From the NCBI RefSeq assembly GCF_009828745.1, contig NZ_WTSX01000006.1, positions 62,001-126,000 of the forward strand: a stretch of DNA of 64,000 nt. Direction: 5' to 3'. This document shows positions 45,284 through 54,538 of the stretch, piece by piece. The stretch's first letter is position 1. Each line of letters begins with the position of its first letter. The notes under the pieces were generated by a model that was not told the DNA's origin, searched no databases, and worked only from the letters and a program-made list of their open reading frames with translations. A program made the position numbers and the translations under genes. Origin of the DNA: Erysipelothrix anatis (GTDB lineage: Bacteria; Bacillota_I; Bacilli_A; Erysipelotrichales; Erysipelotrichaceae).

Positions 45284-46801
45284 TTATACCGCAACTGAAT
45301 CATATTCTGTTGTACTTTGCCTTCTACATGCTATACTCGTAGACCTTACAACCGCTTGATGCCATCCATTTATCATCACTTTGCGCGTTTCTAAAGATAT
45401 TTCAGGGTGCCACTCTGTGTTTGTTACGGGTTGGTTTTGTGCGCGAATATCATCACCAAACACCCCAGTAGCAAAACCCGCTAAGAAAGCCACCCCTACT
45501 GCAATCGCCAAATCCTGGTCAATACATCTAATTTTCGTGCCTGTTAGATTTGCTAGTAATTGCATAAGAAAACTATTAGTAGTCATTTGTGAACTTACAT
45601 TTAGTGTTGTCAAAGCGCCACCCCAATCAGTTTCCATTCCCTGAATAATATCGTAGGACTGGTACGCAATTGATTCGAGTGCTGCCCGAATAATATGCTC
45701 TCGTTTAGATGCACGGGTTAATCCCAAAATATTTGCTCGAACTGGTCGATTATAACCAATCTGTAGCGCGTTGGTCTGTTTTGGAATCACATAAATACCG
45801 AGCGTATCTTCTACTTTCGTGGCAAAAAATTCTAAATCATCAGTTTTTTGAATAATCCCCAAATCTTGATGTAACCAATGATTAACAACGGTGTCTGGGA
45901 CGGTAGTTCCTTCCAATGCATAGTGAACTTGGTTATTGATACCCATCGCTATTGTTGTATTTAATCCATGATTGCTGCGAATTTGCTTTAATCCTGTATT
46001 CAGTATTAGGGAATTCCCTGAGTTATATGTATAACTGTTACTTGATCCTAAAAATGTTTGCCCAAGCAAAGCAGCTTGGTCGTTACCTATGATTCCAGTA
46101 ATTGGAATTGACGTGTTTTGGATCGTGGCATACCCATACATATCTGAACTATTTTTGACATCTGGAAGCATTTTACGGGGAATATCAAATAATTGAAGTA
46201 ATGCATCGTCCCATGCACGTGATGTAATGTTAAATAGCATAGTGCGGGCTGCATTAGTTACATCTGTGACATGTATTTTTTCATGCGTTAGCTTATAGAC
46301 CAGCCACGTATCAACTGTACCAAACAACAACTCTCCTTTTTCAGCACGCAGACGCGCTCCTGGAACATTATCCAATATCCATTTAATTTTTGATGCAGCA
46401 TAAAGACTGTCAGCAAATAAACCTGTTGACTCGTAAATGTCTTTCAAGTTATTTTTTTTGAGCCGATGTAAAAAAACGTGTGATGTTGAGTCATCGGTTG
46501 AAACAATTGCGTTGTATATAGGGACCCCGGTTTTTTTGTCCCAAACAAGTATCGTCTCTCTTTGATTTGCGATTCCAATTGCCTCTATAGACTTTATATC
46601 GATGCCCTGAGTCAAAACATCCTTTAACGCTTGCATCTGCGAATCCCAAATTGCTTCTGGACTGAGTTCAACCCTGTACAGATGAGAATAGATTGGTGAT
46701 ATTTCAACAGATGCAGTTGCCACAATCTCTTTGTTTTGATCAACAACAACCGCTCGCGAATATGTTAGTTCATGATGTAATACAACAATGTTTCGTTCCA
46801 T
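45284..46801 (-). CDS. Glycerol-kinase-like protein (FGGY family) with altered active site
   Basis: 505 residues aligning by eye along all of GlpK: NQRETILVWDK (79-89), ELLFGTVDTWLVYKLT, HVTDVTNAARTMLFNI. However the key motifs are changed: the N-terminal phosphate loop DxGTTSSR reads HHELTYSR (9-16), the glycerol-site WQCRRT reads STDDST (101-106), the catalytic Asp of GDQQAAL is Asn240 (GNDQAAL), and the ATP-site GTG reads NSG (260-262). Such a protein is unlikely to phosphorylate glycerol by the known mechanism. It may be a regulator or use another substrate. Coupled in a unit with a DhaL-like protein. Confidence 0.85.
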   Translation of the reverse strand: MERNIVVLHHELTYSRAVVVDQNKEIVATASVEISPIYSHLYRVELSPEAIWDSQMQALKDVLTQGIDIKSIEAIGIANQRETILVWDKKTGVPIYNAIVSTDDSTSHVFLHRLKKNNLKDIYESTGLFADSLYAASKIKWILDNVPGARLRAEKGELLFGTVDTWLVYKLTHEKIHVTDVTNAARTMLFNITSRAWDDALLQLFDIPRKMLPDVKNSSDMYGYATIQNTSIPITGIIGNDQAALLGQTFLGSSNSYTYNSGNSLILNTGLKQIRSNHGLNTTIAMGINNQVHYALEGTTVPDTVVNHWLHQDLGIIQKTDDLEFFATKVEDTLGIYVIPKQTNALQIGYNRPVRANILGLTRASKREHIIRAALESIAYQSYDIIQGMETDWGGALTTLNVSSQMTTNSFLMQLLANLTGTKIRCIDQDLAIAVGVAFLAGFATGVFGDDIRAQNQPVTNTEWHPEISLETRKVMINGWHQAVVRSTSIACRRQSTTEYDSVAV

Positions 46802-46884
46802 AAATCTCCTTTGTTTTATTAATACGATAAGGTAATTTGTTCAGAAGGTTTCATCAAAGTATTATGCATGTCTATCAGTGTAAA

Positions 46885-46898
46885 TGATAGCGCTTCCT
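46885..46898. promoter_or_regulatory. Candidate cre (CcpA) site
   Basis: TGATAGCGCTTCCT matches the cre pattern TGWAANCGNTNNCA at most positions, about 85 nt before the GlpK-like start. Fits carbon catabolite control of a glycerol-type gene; binding is inferred only. Confidence 0.35.
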
Positions 46899-47032
46899 TG
46901 TTGCCTCATAGTATCATAAATAAGGCATTTGTTTGTGATAGAAGATTTATTCACATAAACTTTACAAAACTATCACATTTATAAAAAACTACATTTTAAA
47001 ATCATTTTTGATCCTTATATTTATAAAAACAG

Positions 47033-47058
47033 GCAAAGAAAAGGATGCTTGCGCACCC
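47033..47058 (-). terminator. Intrinsic terminator after brnQ
   Basis: Minus strand GGGTGC-GCAA-GCATCC, a GNRA tetraloop hairpin with one G-U pair in RNA, followed by TTTTCTTT. Confidence 0.65.
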
Positions 47059-47148
47059 ATAACTTTATTTACATTCATTTTTCTTTATCATTCAGACCGC
47101 TTAAATAAGCCTATAATCTAACATTCCTTCAATTTTTAATTTAAAGTA

Positions 47149-48513
47149 CTATGTAATGTTTGGTCTAGTATTACGGTTTGAGATATTTTGAAGCCAATAT
47201 CCAATACAAAGTCCTGTAATCATAAAATTTAACCACCCTAACCCAATTGACGCTAACGGAACATATGTCTGATATGCGGTAAAAATCGGGCTCAGCAATT
47301 GTTGATTTGCAAGTAACGGCAATTGCATCATTGTTTCAAATATAGCTACTACAATCATTATCCCAAGCATGACATTAATCACACGTTTCTTATCTAATAA
47401 TTTCGCAAAAGCCAAACCCACAATGACATGCATGATTGCTAGAGGATAAATAAAATTCAGAACTGGAATCGATAGCTGAATGATTGCTTCAAGCCCTACA
47501 TTAGAAACTAAGAAGCCAGCACTAGCGATCACAACCGCCATTAATTCGTAGGATACTTTCGGGATAATCGAGGAAAAGTAACGAGCACAACTCGTTATAA
47601 GACCAACGGCTGTTGTGATACATGCAAACGTAATTGTAATCCCAAAAAATATCAGTCCAGCACTCCCAAAATAATAATGAAATAATTGCCCTAATGCAAT
47701 ACCGCCGTTAGAAGCAACAGGTAATACATTTAGAGATGACGATCCGATTAACAGAAGCATTGTGTAAATAAAAATCATCGCTCCACCCGAGATCAAAGAA
47801 GCATATACAACATCCTTAACGAGTGATGATTGTGATTCTGGGTGGTTTTCTTTTGTTGATTGTACGATAACAAACCCAAACGATAGTGCTGCTAGAACGT
47901 CCATGGTTTGATACCCCATTTGAAATCCTGTTAGAAATGCTGATGTCTCATAGGTTCCTGAAGGGAGCGTGTTCGATGCACTTCCTAAAGGATTAATCAT
48001 AAACATGATGAAGAAGACTGCTAGAAAGATTAGAAAAAGTGGATTAATGATCTTTGCAACCCAAACCTCAATTTTAGAGGGTTTAATTGCAATTAATAAT
48101 GCACCACCAAAAAATAAGAACGAGTAAACAAACATACCTAATTGATGGTTAGCCTGTGGCATTAGTGCTTTAATCGCAACCTCGTAAGGCACTGTTGCTG
48201 TTCGAGGCAATGCGAACATTGGTCCGATTGTTAGGAGTAGCAAAATGGTGAACATGCGAGCATATCGCCTTCCATATGGCTGTAGCATATCTTCTAGACT
48301 ATCTGCTTTTGATCGTCCACAAACAATTACTCCTAGACTTGCCAATCCCACCGCAGTGAGTATGAAACCAAAACTTGATTGAGCAATATTTGAACCTGAT
48401 AATTGGCCAATATTAACTGGAAAAATCAGATTTCCTGCTCCAAAAAATAAACCAAATAAGAGCGATGCAAGAACTATGCGTGATTTCATCCGTGTTAATA
48501 CTGTTTGCTTCAT
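47149..48513 (-). CDS. brnQ: Branched-chain amino acid transporter, BrnQ
   Basis: 454 residues, about twelve membrane segments, with the BrnQ N-terminal motif SLLFGLFFGAGNLIFPVNIGQLSG and later GFQMGYQTMDVLAALSFGFVI. Imports Leu, Ile and Val with sodium or protons. The start is the ATG behind GGAG with 6-nt spacing; an upstream TTG extension of five residues is unlikely. Single-gene unit. Confidence 0.93.
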   Translation of the reverse strand: MKQTVLTRMKSRIVLASLLFGLFFGAGNLIFPVNIGQLSGSNIAQSSFGFILTAVGLASLGVIVCGRSKADSLEDMLQPYGRRYARMFTILLLLTIGPMFALPRTATVPYEVAIKALMPQANHQLGMFVYSFLFFGGALLIAIKPSKIEVWVAKIINPLFLIFLAVFFIMFMINPLGSASNTLPSGTYETSAFLTGFQMGYQTMDVLAALSFGFVIVQSTKENHPESQSSLVKDVVYASLISGGAMIFIYTMLLLIGSSSLNVLPVASNGGIALGQLFHYYFGSAGLIFFGITITFACITTAVGLITSCARYFSSIIPKVSYELMAVVIASAGFLVSNVGLEAIIQLSIPVLNFIYPLAIMHVIVGLAFAKLLDKKRVINVMLGIMIVVAIFETMMQLPLLANQQLLSPIFTAYQTYVPLASIGLGWLNFMITGLCIGYWLQNISNRNTRPNIT

Positions 48514-48665
48514 AAGAATCTCCTTCAATTTTTCATTATCTTATCGCACATGTAATATGCTTTCAAGCATTTTCTGAATATACTTTCATAATTGACCCCT
48601 AATGCATCAAAAATACATGTGCAGACAAAAAAAACAACATTTTCATGTTGTTTGAATTAACTTAT

Positions 48666-48742
48666 TGGCGCGCTCGACAGGAGTTGAACCCATAACCTCT
48701 TGAGCCGTAATCAAGTGCTCTATCCAGTTGAGCTACGAGCGC
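48666..48742 (-). tRNA. tRNA-Arg (anticodon ACG)
   Basis: 77 nt cloverleaf on the minus strand: acceptor GCGCTCG pairing with CGAGCGC, D-arm GCTC...GAGC, anticodon stem CTTGA/TCAAG around the loop TTACGGC (anticodon ACG), variable region, and TTCAACT T-loop. The CCA end is encoded. ACG-type tRNA-Arg needs A34 to inosine editing to read CGT/CGC/CGA. Confidence 0.94.
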
Positions 48743-48933
48743 ATCACTTAAGGCTTAGTTATAATACCACCAACACCCTAAGAGTGCAACCCATTTCTAC
48801 CAATTACTTGATTTTTTACAAAATTTAATCACGAATACATTAAACGAAATGTGTTCTTGCTATCCATCCATGCGATACAAAATTCTTGCATTCATTTTCT
48901 GATTTCGCTACTATTGGAAATAAGAGGTTTATC

Positions 48934-49602
48934 ATGAAAAATAACAAACATATATTTATTGTATTAACTGCTTTATCATTTATAGCGGCATTTATTAGTG
49001 TTTTAGGTATTTTCGAATTCGGAGACATGTTCATCTCATTCATGAGTGGAAATAGTGCACGGCTGGGAATTCATATCGCAAATGGCCCTATTAAAGAAGT
49101 CGTCTTTTATACAGGAGCACTTACATTCTTTATATTTGGTGTCTATGTCGCGAATATTCTTGTTCCTACATTGGATGCTTTAGGCATGATTCAAATTATG
49201 CTTATCGAATGTGTCTTACTGAGTTTATCTCTTGTCATGGATTCCGTTCATGATTCGCTCCCTAGCTTTCTGTTGCTCACCTTTGCGATGGGAATGCAAA
49301 ACCGGCTACAATTCGCAATTAATGGGTTAATCTTGGGTAAAGGTTATATGACTGGGGTACTTTATGCAATTGGCACAACGCTTGCTCAATGGACTCGTAA
49401 GGAAAAATCAGGCATAGACGTTCTTATTATTGCTTCAACGTGGATAGCCTTTCTAAGTGGTGCAGTATGTGGGGCTCTTAGTCTTTGGGTCGTCGATGAT
49501 TTCTTCTCCTTAATCTTCCCAATTATTTTCATCATGACATTGGTGCTTTATGTTCGTGCACACTTCGATAGCATTGAAACTTCACTCAATTCAAAATTAT
49601 AA
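48934..49602 (+). CDS. YoaK-like membrane protein (DUF1275)
   Basis: 222 residues with about six membrane segments. SFIAAFISVLGIFEFGDMFISFMSGNSARLG matches the DUF1275 N-terminal pattern (D-x-F-x-S-x-M-S-G-N), and AMGMQNRLQFAINGLILGKGYMTGVL the middle motif. The family has no established transport substrate. Start chosen behind AGAGG; a longer in-frame start is not supported. Terminator follows. Confidence 0.82.
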   Translation: MKNNKHIFIVLTALSFIAAFISVLGIFEFGDMFISFMSGNSARLGIHIANGPIKEVVFYTGALTFFIFGVYVANILVPTLDALGMIQIMLIECVLLSLSLVMDSVHDSLPSFLLLTFAMGMQNRLQFAINGLILGKGYMTGVLYAIGTTLAQWTRKEKSGIDVLIIASTWIAFLSGAVCGALSLWVVDDFFSLIFPIIFIMTLVLYVRAHFDSIETSLNSKL

Positions 49603-49615
49603 ATTTGAACACTTA

Positions 49616-49646
49616 AAAAGTCACATTCGAGAATGTGACTTTTTTT
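49616..49646. terminator. Convergent terminator between the DUF1275 and oxidoreductase genes
   Basis: AAGTCACATTC-GA-GAATGTGACTT with T-run; arms are perfect. Confidence 0.88.
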
Positions 49647-50694
49647 AAATGTGGGTGTGAATCGTTTGTTGCGTTTCAAAGGCTTCGAATACTGTTTCGA
49701 GAAGCACCATCACGCGCATGACTTCGTCATTTGCAACGTATGGCATTGCAGTCCCCGCCACAACCGCCGCAAAGTTATCGTAAAACGTTGTATCCAATAC
49801 TAACGGTTCAGGTAGTGGCTTTCGCTCTAATGACGCCTCACGAAGCGGTGCCATCGTTTTTGTGAACCCTGCACCCGCACGAATTGGTTTTGGTGGTACA
49901 TGATCGACATTAGCGCGCAACAGCACCATTTCGCCATTTCGATTCCAGTCATGGATGACTGCAGTCCCCGTTAACCCTTTGACATACCACCGTGGTAAAG
50001 TAATGAAATTAGTTGTTGCAACCTCTATATGTGCTCGAATACCATTTTCAAAAATAAGTTGAGTTACAAATCCATCATCAGAATCATGACCCAAAACAAA
50101 CGATAAATCGCTAGAAACCGATATAACTGGACTCTTTATCATCATGAGAAGTTGATCAAAGACATGAACACCCCAATCATATACCATTCCACCACCATGG
50201 ACTGCTTCACAACGCCAATCACCCGGAATGCCATTGCCACCATGAATTCGTGATTCAATATGGAAGACATCACCAATCTCTTGGTTTTCATATATATTTC
50301 GAATGATTAAGTAATCATCATCCCAACGGCGATTTTGGTGAACCATAAATGTGCGCTCCATTGCTTTAGCAACAACCATGATCCGCTCTAAGGAAGCTGC
50401 TGTTAATGTAACAGGTTTCTCACAAATAACGTGTTTTCCTGCTTGCAGTGCTTGAATCGCAATATATTCATGATAATCGTTCGGTGTTGCAATAAGAATT
50501 GCATCAACGCCATCATCATCGAGTACTGTTTCAAAAGTTTGGTACATAATGAATCCATCCAACCCTGCCTTCTCAAGATTATCTGGGTCCGTATCATAAG
50601 CACCGACACATTGAACATGTCGTGTTTGAGAAATTAAATCTTTTGCATGATGACGTCCCATGCCACCATAGCCAATAATTACTAAATTTAACAT
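49645..50694 (-). CDS. Gfo/Idh/MocA-family oxidoreductase
   Basis: 349 residues. Rossmann start VIIGYGGMGRHHAKDL, ATPNDYHEYIAI and CEKPVTL, typical of the family, and the catalytic-side motif GGGMVYDWGVHVFDQLL. NAD(P)-dependent oxidation or reduction of a sugar or inositol. Last gene in an operon with a ThuA-like protein, a TIM-barrel isomerase and a second Gfo/Idh/MocA enzyme. In rhizobial trehalose use ThuB is of this family and acts with ThuA. Confidence 0.88.
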   Translation of the reverse strand: MLNLVIIGYGGMGRHHAKDLISQTRHVQCVGAYDTDPDNLEKAGLDGFIMYQTFETVLDDDGVDAILIATPNDYHEYIAIQALQAGKHVICEKPVTLTAASLERIMVVAKAMERTFMVHQNRRWDDDYLIIRNIYENQEIGDVFHIESRIHGGNGIPGDWRCEAVHGGGMVYDWGVHVFDQLLMMIKSPVISVSSDLSFVLGHDSDDGFVTQLIFENGIRAHIEVATTNFITLPRWYVKGLTGTAVIHDWNRNGEMVLLRANVDHVPPKPIRAGAGFTKTMAPLREASLERKPLPEPLVLDTTFYDNFAAVVAGTAMPYVANDEVMRVMVLLETVFEAFETQQTIHTHI

Positions 50695-50714
50695 TGTACA
50701 CTATCTCTCCTGTG

Positions 50715-51425
50715 TTAGATTACTTCGAGTGCTTGTCGGTTTCCGAATGCACGATTAATTTTGGGTGCAGGTGCTACCCATTCGACCCCATTTCGTATAA
50801 TTGATTGAATATGGGGATCGTAGTACGTTGGGTAGGTTTCATGACCTGGTCTAAAATAGAATATTTTGCCATGTCCACGAGTAAATGTGCATGCACTTCG
50901 GAAAACTTCGCCCCCTGTAAACCATGATACCATTAAAACATCATCAGGTTTGGGAATATCAAAGAATTCACCATACATTTCTTCATTTTCCAACTCAATA
51001 TATTCAGGAACGCCACGCATTATAGGGTGAATTGGATCTAGAACCCATAATCGTTCCTTTTCCCCTGCTTCACGCCATTTCAAATCACAGCTCGTTCCCA
51101 TTAATCGCATAAACAGCTTCGACATGTGCCCTGAGTGCAACACAACAAGTCCCATGCCTTTTAAGACCTGATTTTGAAGCATTGTCACGATATCATCTGA
51201 GACTTTATCGTGTGCCAAATGTCCCCACCACAATAACACATCCGTATTTTTCAAGATTTCTCGAGAAGCTTCAGTATCGTGATTTTCAAGTGTAACCACT
51301 GAAATCGTGTTGTTTTCATTTCCAAGCATTTCTGCAAGCACCGCATGGATACCCTCAGGGTACACTGCTTTTACAGCCGCTTGTGTTTGTTCGTGTATAA
51401 ATTCATTATAAATTGTGATGTTCAT
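50715..51425 (-). CDS. ThuA-like protein
   Basis: 236 residues of the ThuA/class-I-amidotransferase-like fold: MNITIYNEFIHEQ, LLWWGHLAHDKVSDDIV, LVVLHSGHMSKLF, and IFYFRPGHETYPTYYDPHIQSIIRNGVEWV near the end. ThuA proteins take part in disaccharide catabolism together with ThuB oxidoreductases. Start chosen where its ATG overlaps the upstream gene's stop codon by one base. Confidence 0.85.
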   Translation of the reverse strand: MNITIYNEFIHEQTQAAVKAVYPEGIHAVLAEMLGNENNTISVVTLENHDTEASREILKNTDVLLWWGHLAHDKVSDDIVTMLQNQVLKGMGLVVLHSGHMSKLFMRLMGTSCDLKWREAGEKERLWVLDPIHPIMRGVPEYIELENEEMYGEFFDIPKPDDVLMVSWFTGGEVFRSACTFTRGHGKIFYFRPGHETYPTYYDPHIQSIIRNGVEWVAPAPKINRAFGNRQALEVI

Positions 51426-52393
51426 TAGACCCACCACATTTCGGAAGATGCATTGTGTATCATGACTGCGTTGGTATTTTTAACTGCACGTGCAAAACCT
51501 TCTTCAATTGACATGAGTGGATCTTCGTGCTCAATACTTATTGCACCATCATAGCCATAAATGCGTAAATGACTCATCATGTCTGACCATATTTTTAAGT
51601 CGTGACCGCAGCCAACACTTCTAAATGTCCAAGCTCGTGTCGTAACATCACCATACGGTTGCATATCTGTCACACCGTACAAATTAATGTTGTCTTGATC
51701 CATATAAATGTCTTTGGCATGGAAGTGCACAATAGCATCTTCGCGAGCGAGAATTTTAATCGCTGCCACTGGATCTATACCTTGCCACCACATATGCGAC
51801 GGGTCAAAGTTTACCCCAATATATTCAGATGTTGCATGGCGTAGTTTCAATGCCGTATAGGGACTGTGAACCGAAAATCCGCCATGCATTTCAATACCTA
51901 TCTTAACATCTAGGGATTCTGCTAATTGTGCAATGTCTTTCCAATACGGAATTACTTGAGTTTCCCATTGCCAATCGTAGATCTTTCGATACTCAGTTGG
52001 CCATGATAGCGTTGGCCAGTTTGGATAGGTTGCAGTTTCGCTATCGCCTGGGATTCCTGAAAATGTGTTCACAACAGGAACGCCAAGAAGATGGGCAAGT
52101 TGCAACGTGTCACGAAGTGTTTTATCGGCCAATTCTGCCTCTTCCCGATTTGGAGAAAGTGGATTGTTATGACAGCTTAAGGCACTAATTGTGATATTGT
52201 GATCCGCAAACTTTTGAAGATAATCTTGACGCGCCTCTTCACTTTCTAAAAGAAGATTAACAGGACAGTGATGACTTCCTGGATTACCACCGCTTCCAAT
52301 TTCCAATACACTTAATCCAGCTTGTTTAGCACGAATCAGAAGTTCATCTAATGATAAATTTGCAAAAAGTGGTGTAAATACGCCTAATTTCAT
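51425..52393 (-). CDS. Sugar phosphate isomerase/epimerase-like TIM barrel (AP endonuclease family 2)
   Basis: 322 residues. LGVFTPLFANLSLDELL, LSVLEIGSGG, VNLSCHN-like helix region, IGIEMHGGFSVHSP (metal Glu-x-His), VNFDPSHMWWQGIDP, VHFHAKDIY and SIEHEDPLM are the metal-binding barrel motifs. Likely isomerises or epimerises a keto-sugar formed by the neighbouring dehydrogenases. Overlaps both neighbours, so tightly coupled. Confidence 0.88.
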   Translation of the reverse strand: MKLGVFTPLFANLSLDELLIRAKQAGLSVLEIGSGGNPGSHHCPVNLLLESEEARQDYLQKFADHNITISALSCHNNPLSPNREEAELADKTLRDTLQLAHLLGVPVVNTFSGIPGDSETATYPNWPTLSWPTEYRKIYDWQWETQVIPYWKDIAQLAESLDVKIGIEMHGGFSVHSPYTALKLRHATSEYIGVNFDPSHMWWQGIDPVAAIKILAREDAIVHFHAKDIYMDQDNINLYGVTDMQPYGDVTTRAWTFRSVGCGHDLKIWSDMMSHLRIYGYDGAISIEHEDPLMSIEEGFARAVKNTNAVMIHNASSEMWWV

Positions 52394-53472
52394 TGTGTTT
52401 CCTCCTCAAAATATACAGGTTTACCTGTGCTTGCTGATGTATAGATAGCTTCAAGTATTTCAGTTACAATCAACGCTTCATATGGATCAACGACCGGTGG
52501 TGTATCCATAGTGATAGCATCAATCCATGCCCGCGCTTCTAGATATCCCGGCTCTGTTCCTTTACTATCGTAGAAATCAACGCCACCGATTTCAAAATCT
52601 ATATTTTTTTGGTAAAGGGCTCCATGTTCCTCACCATTGAGGCGTAACCCTTGTTCCATATCCGCACCCATTTTGGTTCCATAAAGAGATGTTTTTGCCT
52701 CTCCAACATCCAATGTGTTCAAAGCCCAACTCGATTCCAAGATAATGGTTGCACCATTCTCCATAACAACGAACCCAAATGCCGAATCCTCAACTGTAAA
52801 TTGGGATGGATCCCATGATCCCCACGCATTCGCAGCATTGGGTGTTTGACTTAGTTCATGATAGGTTGTTCCGACTGCATACTTTGGCTTATAGTTATTC
52901 ATCGTCCACAACGTTAAATCAAGCGCATGCGTTCCAATGTCGATCAGTGGTCCGCCACCTTGCGCTTCCTCATCTAAGAATACACCCCAAGTTGGAACAG
53001 CGCGACGTCGGATTGCTTTGGCTTTCCCCAGATAGATATGTCCCAATTGATTTTCTTGTGCAATCTTTTTTAAGAATATGGAATCACTTCGAAAACGATT
53101 CTGATAGCCGACTGTTAATTTCTTATCGTTACGCTTTGCTGCAGCAATCATTTCACGAGCCTCAGATGCGTATTTAGCCATTGGCTTCTCGCACATAACA
53201 TGTTTTTTGTGATCCAGCGCTGCAATTGTGATGGTTGCATGGGTATTGTTTGGTGTTAAAACATGAACAACATCCAATGGCTCTGACAATAAATCTAAAT
53301 AATCGGTGTATACACGTGCATTGGATGTACCATATTCGTCTTTTGCTTTAGTAGCACGCTCGATGTCTAGATCACAAAACGCGACAAGTTCCACATCATC
53401 CAGCAATTTTAGATTGGGTAAATGCTTCCCAAAAGCAATACCACCACAACCGATAATACCTATTTTAATCAT
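52390..53472 (-). CDS. Gfo/Idh/MocA-family oxidoreductase
   Basis: 360 residues: GIIGCGGIAFGKHLPNLK Rossmann motif, VLTPNNTHATI, CEKPMAKYA, VGYQNRFRSDS and GGGPLIDIGTHALDLTLW with the catalytic Asp/His. First metabolic gene of the operon after the AraC gene; the overlap with it is 4 nt. The presence of two distinct family members suggests sequential redox steps on one sugar, for example 3-keto intermediates. Confidence 0.9.
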   Translation of the reverse strand: MIKIGIIGCGGIAFGKHLPNLKLLDDVELVAFCDLDIERATKAKDEYGTSNARVYTDYLDLLSEPLDVVHVLTPNNTHATITIAALDHKKHVMCEKPMAKYASEAREMIAAAKRNDKKLTVGYQNRFRSDSIFLKKIAQENQLGHIYLGKAKAIRRRAVPTWGVFLDEEAQGGGPLIDIGTHALDLTLWTMNNYKPKYAVGTTYHELSQTPNAANAWGSWDPSQFTVEDSAFGFVVMENGATIILESSWALNTLDVGEAKTSLYGTKMGADMEQGLRLNGEEHGALYQKNIDFEIGGVDFYDSKGTEPGYLEARAWIDAITMDTPPVVDPYEALIVTEILEAIYTSASTGKPVYFEEETQ

Positions 53473-54356
53473 AATTCGCTCCTTTTGATTGCTGATTCTT
53501 CGACACGATCTTGAATATTTTTTCGATACTGTAAGGGACTATCCATTACATGTTTGCGAAACACGCTATGAAAGGTCTTAACACTCTGAAATCCCGACTC
53601 AAATGCAACCTCAGAAATACTCCAGTCTGTTGTAACTAAATACCATTTAGCGCGATTGACTCGGAATTCATTCAGAAACTCTACAAAAGTTTGACCGGTA
53701 TGCTTCTTAAAAAATCGCGTAAAGTAATAACTGTTATAACCAATATGATCCGAAACACGTTCCAGAGAAATATCGTGGTCATAATGAGTCTCGATGTAAC
53801 GGTAGACACGATTTAATTTATCCAAAACATCTTGATTCTTGATACTTGGTGCCAATATATCCGAACCACTTTGTTTTAACGGAAAGTTTCGAAACGTCTT
53901 GACATAAAATCCGTAGAGTAATTCTTGGATGCGAAATCGATATGCAATATCTTTAGACCCAATTTCATGCCCAATTGTGGCAATAAAATGATAAATTTGT
54001 TCGCGAATCGTTTGATCCCAATGAATACTATACGGTTCAATTAAGTTCAGATGTTTAACGAGATCACTGGCAGATGTTTCATGAGTGAAAAACGTTGGAT
54101 CAATTTGCACTACCAAACGGACGCTTCCTGGTGAACTCAGAAAATAATGACTTATTCCACTATTAACGATATAAATATCTCCTTTTTCAAGGGTAAAGAC
54201 GTGTTCTTCGACACCTAAGTTAAGGATTCCTTCTTGAACATAAATGAGCTCAATTTCTTGATGCCAATGTGGTGCAGTTAAGACACGTCCTTCGTGACGG
54301 TAATACATAACCGGCAGGTCGTGTTCAAAGATTGGACGTTCTAAATATTTAATCAT
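53469..54356 (-). CDS. AraC-family regulator with cupin domain
   Basis: 295 residues: N-terminal cupin (APHWHQEIELIYVQEGILNLGV, FTLEKGDIYIVNSGISHYF) and C-terminal double HTH (ISLERVSDHIGYNSYYFTRFFKKHTGQTF, AFESGFQSVKTFHSVFRKHV). Leads the sugar operon and overlaps its first enzyme gene, so it is likely a self-regulated operon activator. The start is the ATG with GAGGG 5 nt upstream. Confidence 0.9.
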   Translation of the reverse strand: MIKYLERPIFEHDLPVMYYRHEGRVLTAPHWHQEIELIYVQEGILNLGVEEHVFTLEKGDIYIVNSGISHYFLSSPGSVRLVVQIDPTFFTHETSASDLVKHLNLIEPYSIHWDQTIREQIYHFIATIGHEIGSKDIAYRFRIQELLYGFYVKTFRNFPLKQSGSDILAPSIKNQDVLDKLNRVYRYIETHYDHDISLERVSDHIGYNSYYFTRFFKKHTGQTFVEFLNEFRVNRAKWYLVTTDWSISEVAFESGFQSVKTFHSVFRKHVMDSPLQYRKNIQDRVEESAIKRSEL

Positions 54357-54485
54357 GCTATCCCTCACTTCTATGTTTATCATACACCACCAAGTAAGCG
54401 GATACATCACACTTCGTTACACATTTGTCTTATATATTGACTTTTTTAGGCAAAGCGCCAAAATTGGATATCCGTGAAATTGCAG

Positions 54486-54513
54486 TTGTATCTCAAAGAA
54501 ATAGGTTTATAAT
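54486..54513 (+). promoter_or_regulatory. Promoter of the YeiH-like gene
   Basis: TTGTAT (54486-54491), 16-nt spacer, TATAAT (54508-54513), 25 nt before the gene. Confidence 0.55.
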
Positions 54514-54538
54514 TTTACGTAAGAGATTGGAGTAACAT

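Larger units (their letters stand above)
46802..47148. other. Intergenic region between the GlpK-like gene and brnQ
   Basis: 347 nt, strongly A/T-rich. It holds the leader of the GlpK-like gene with a cre-like site, and the brnQ terminator at 47033-47058. The remaining part shows TGTGA/TCACA-type half sites (for example around 46935-46957) without a clean palindrome, and no ORF with a ribosome site. Confidence 0.6.

Noticed and set aside
46921-46980. CRP-type operator in the GlpK-like leader
   Set aside because: TGTGA and TCACA half sites are present but at wrong spacing (12 nt or more) and not symmetrical.
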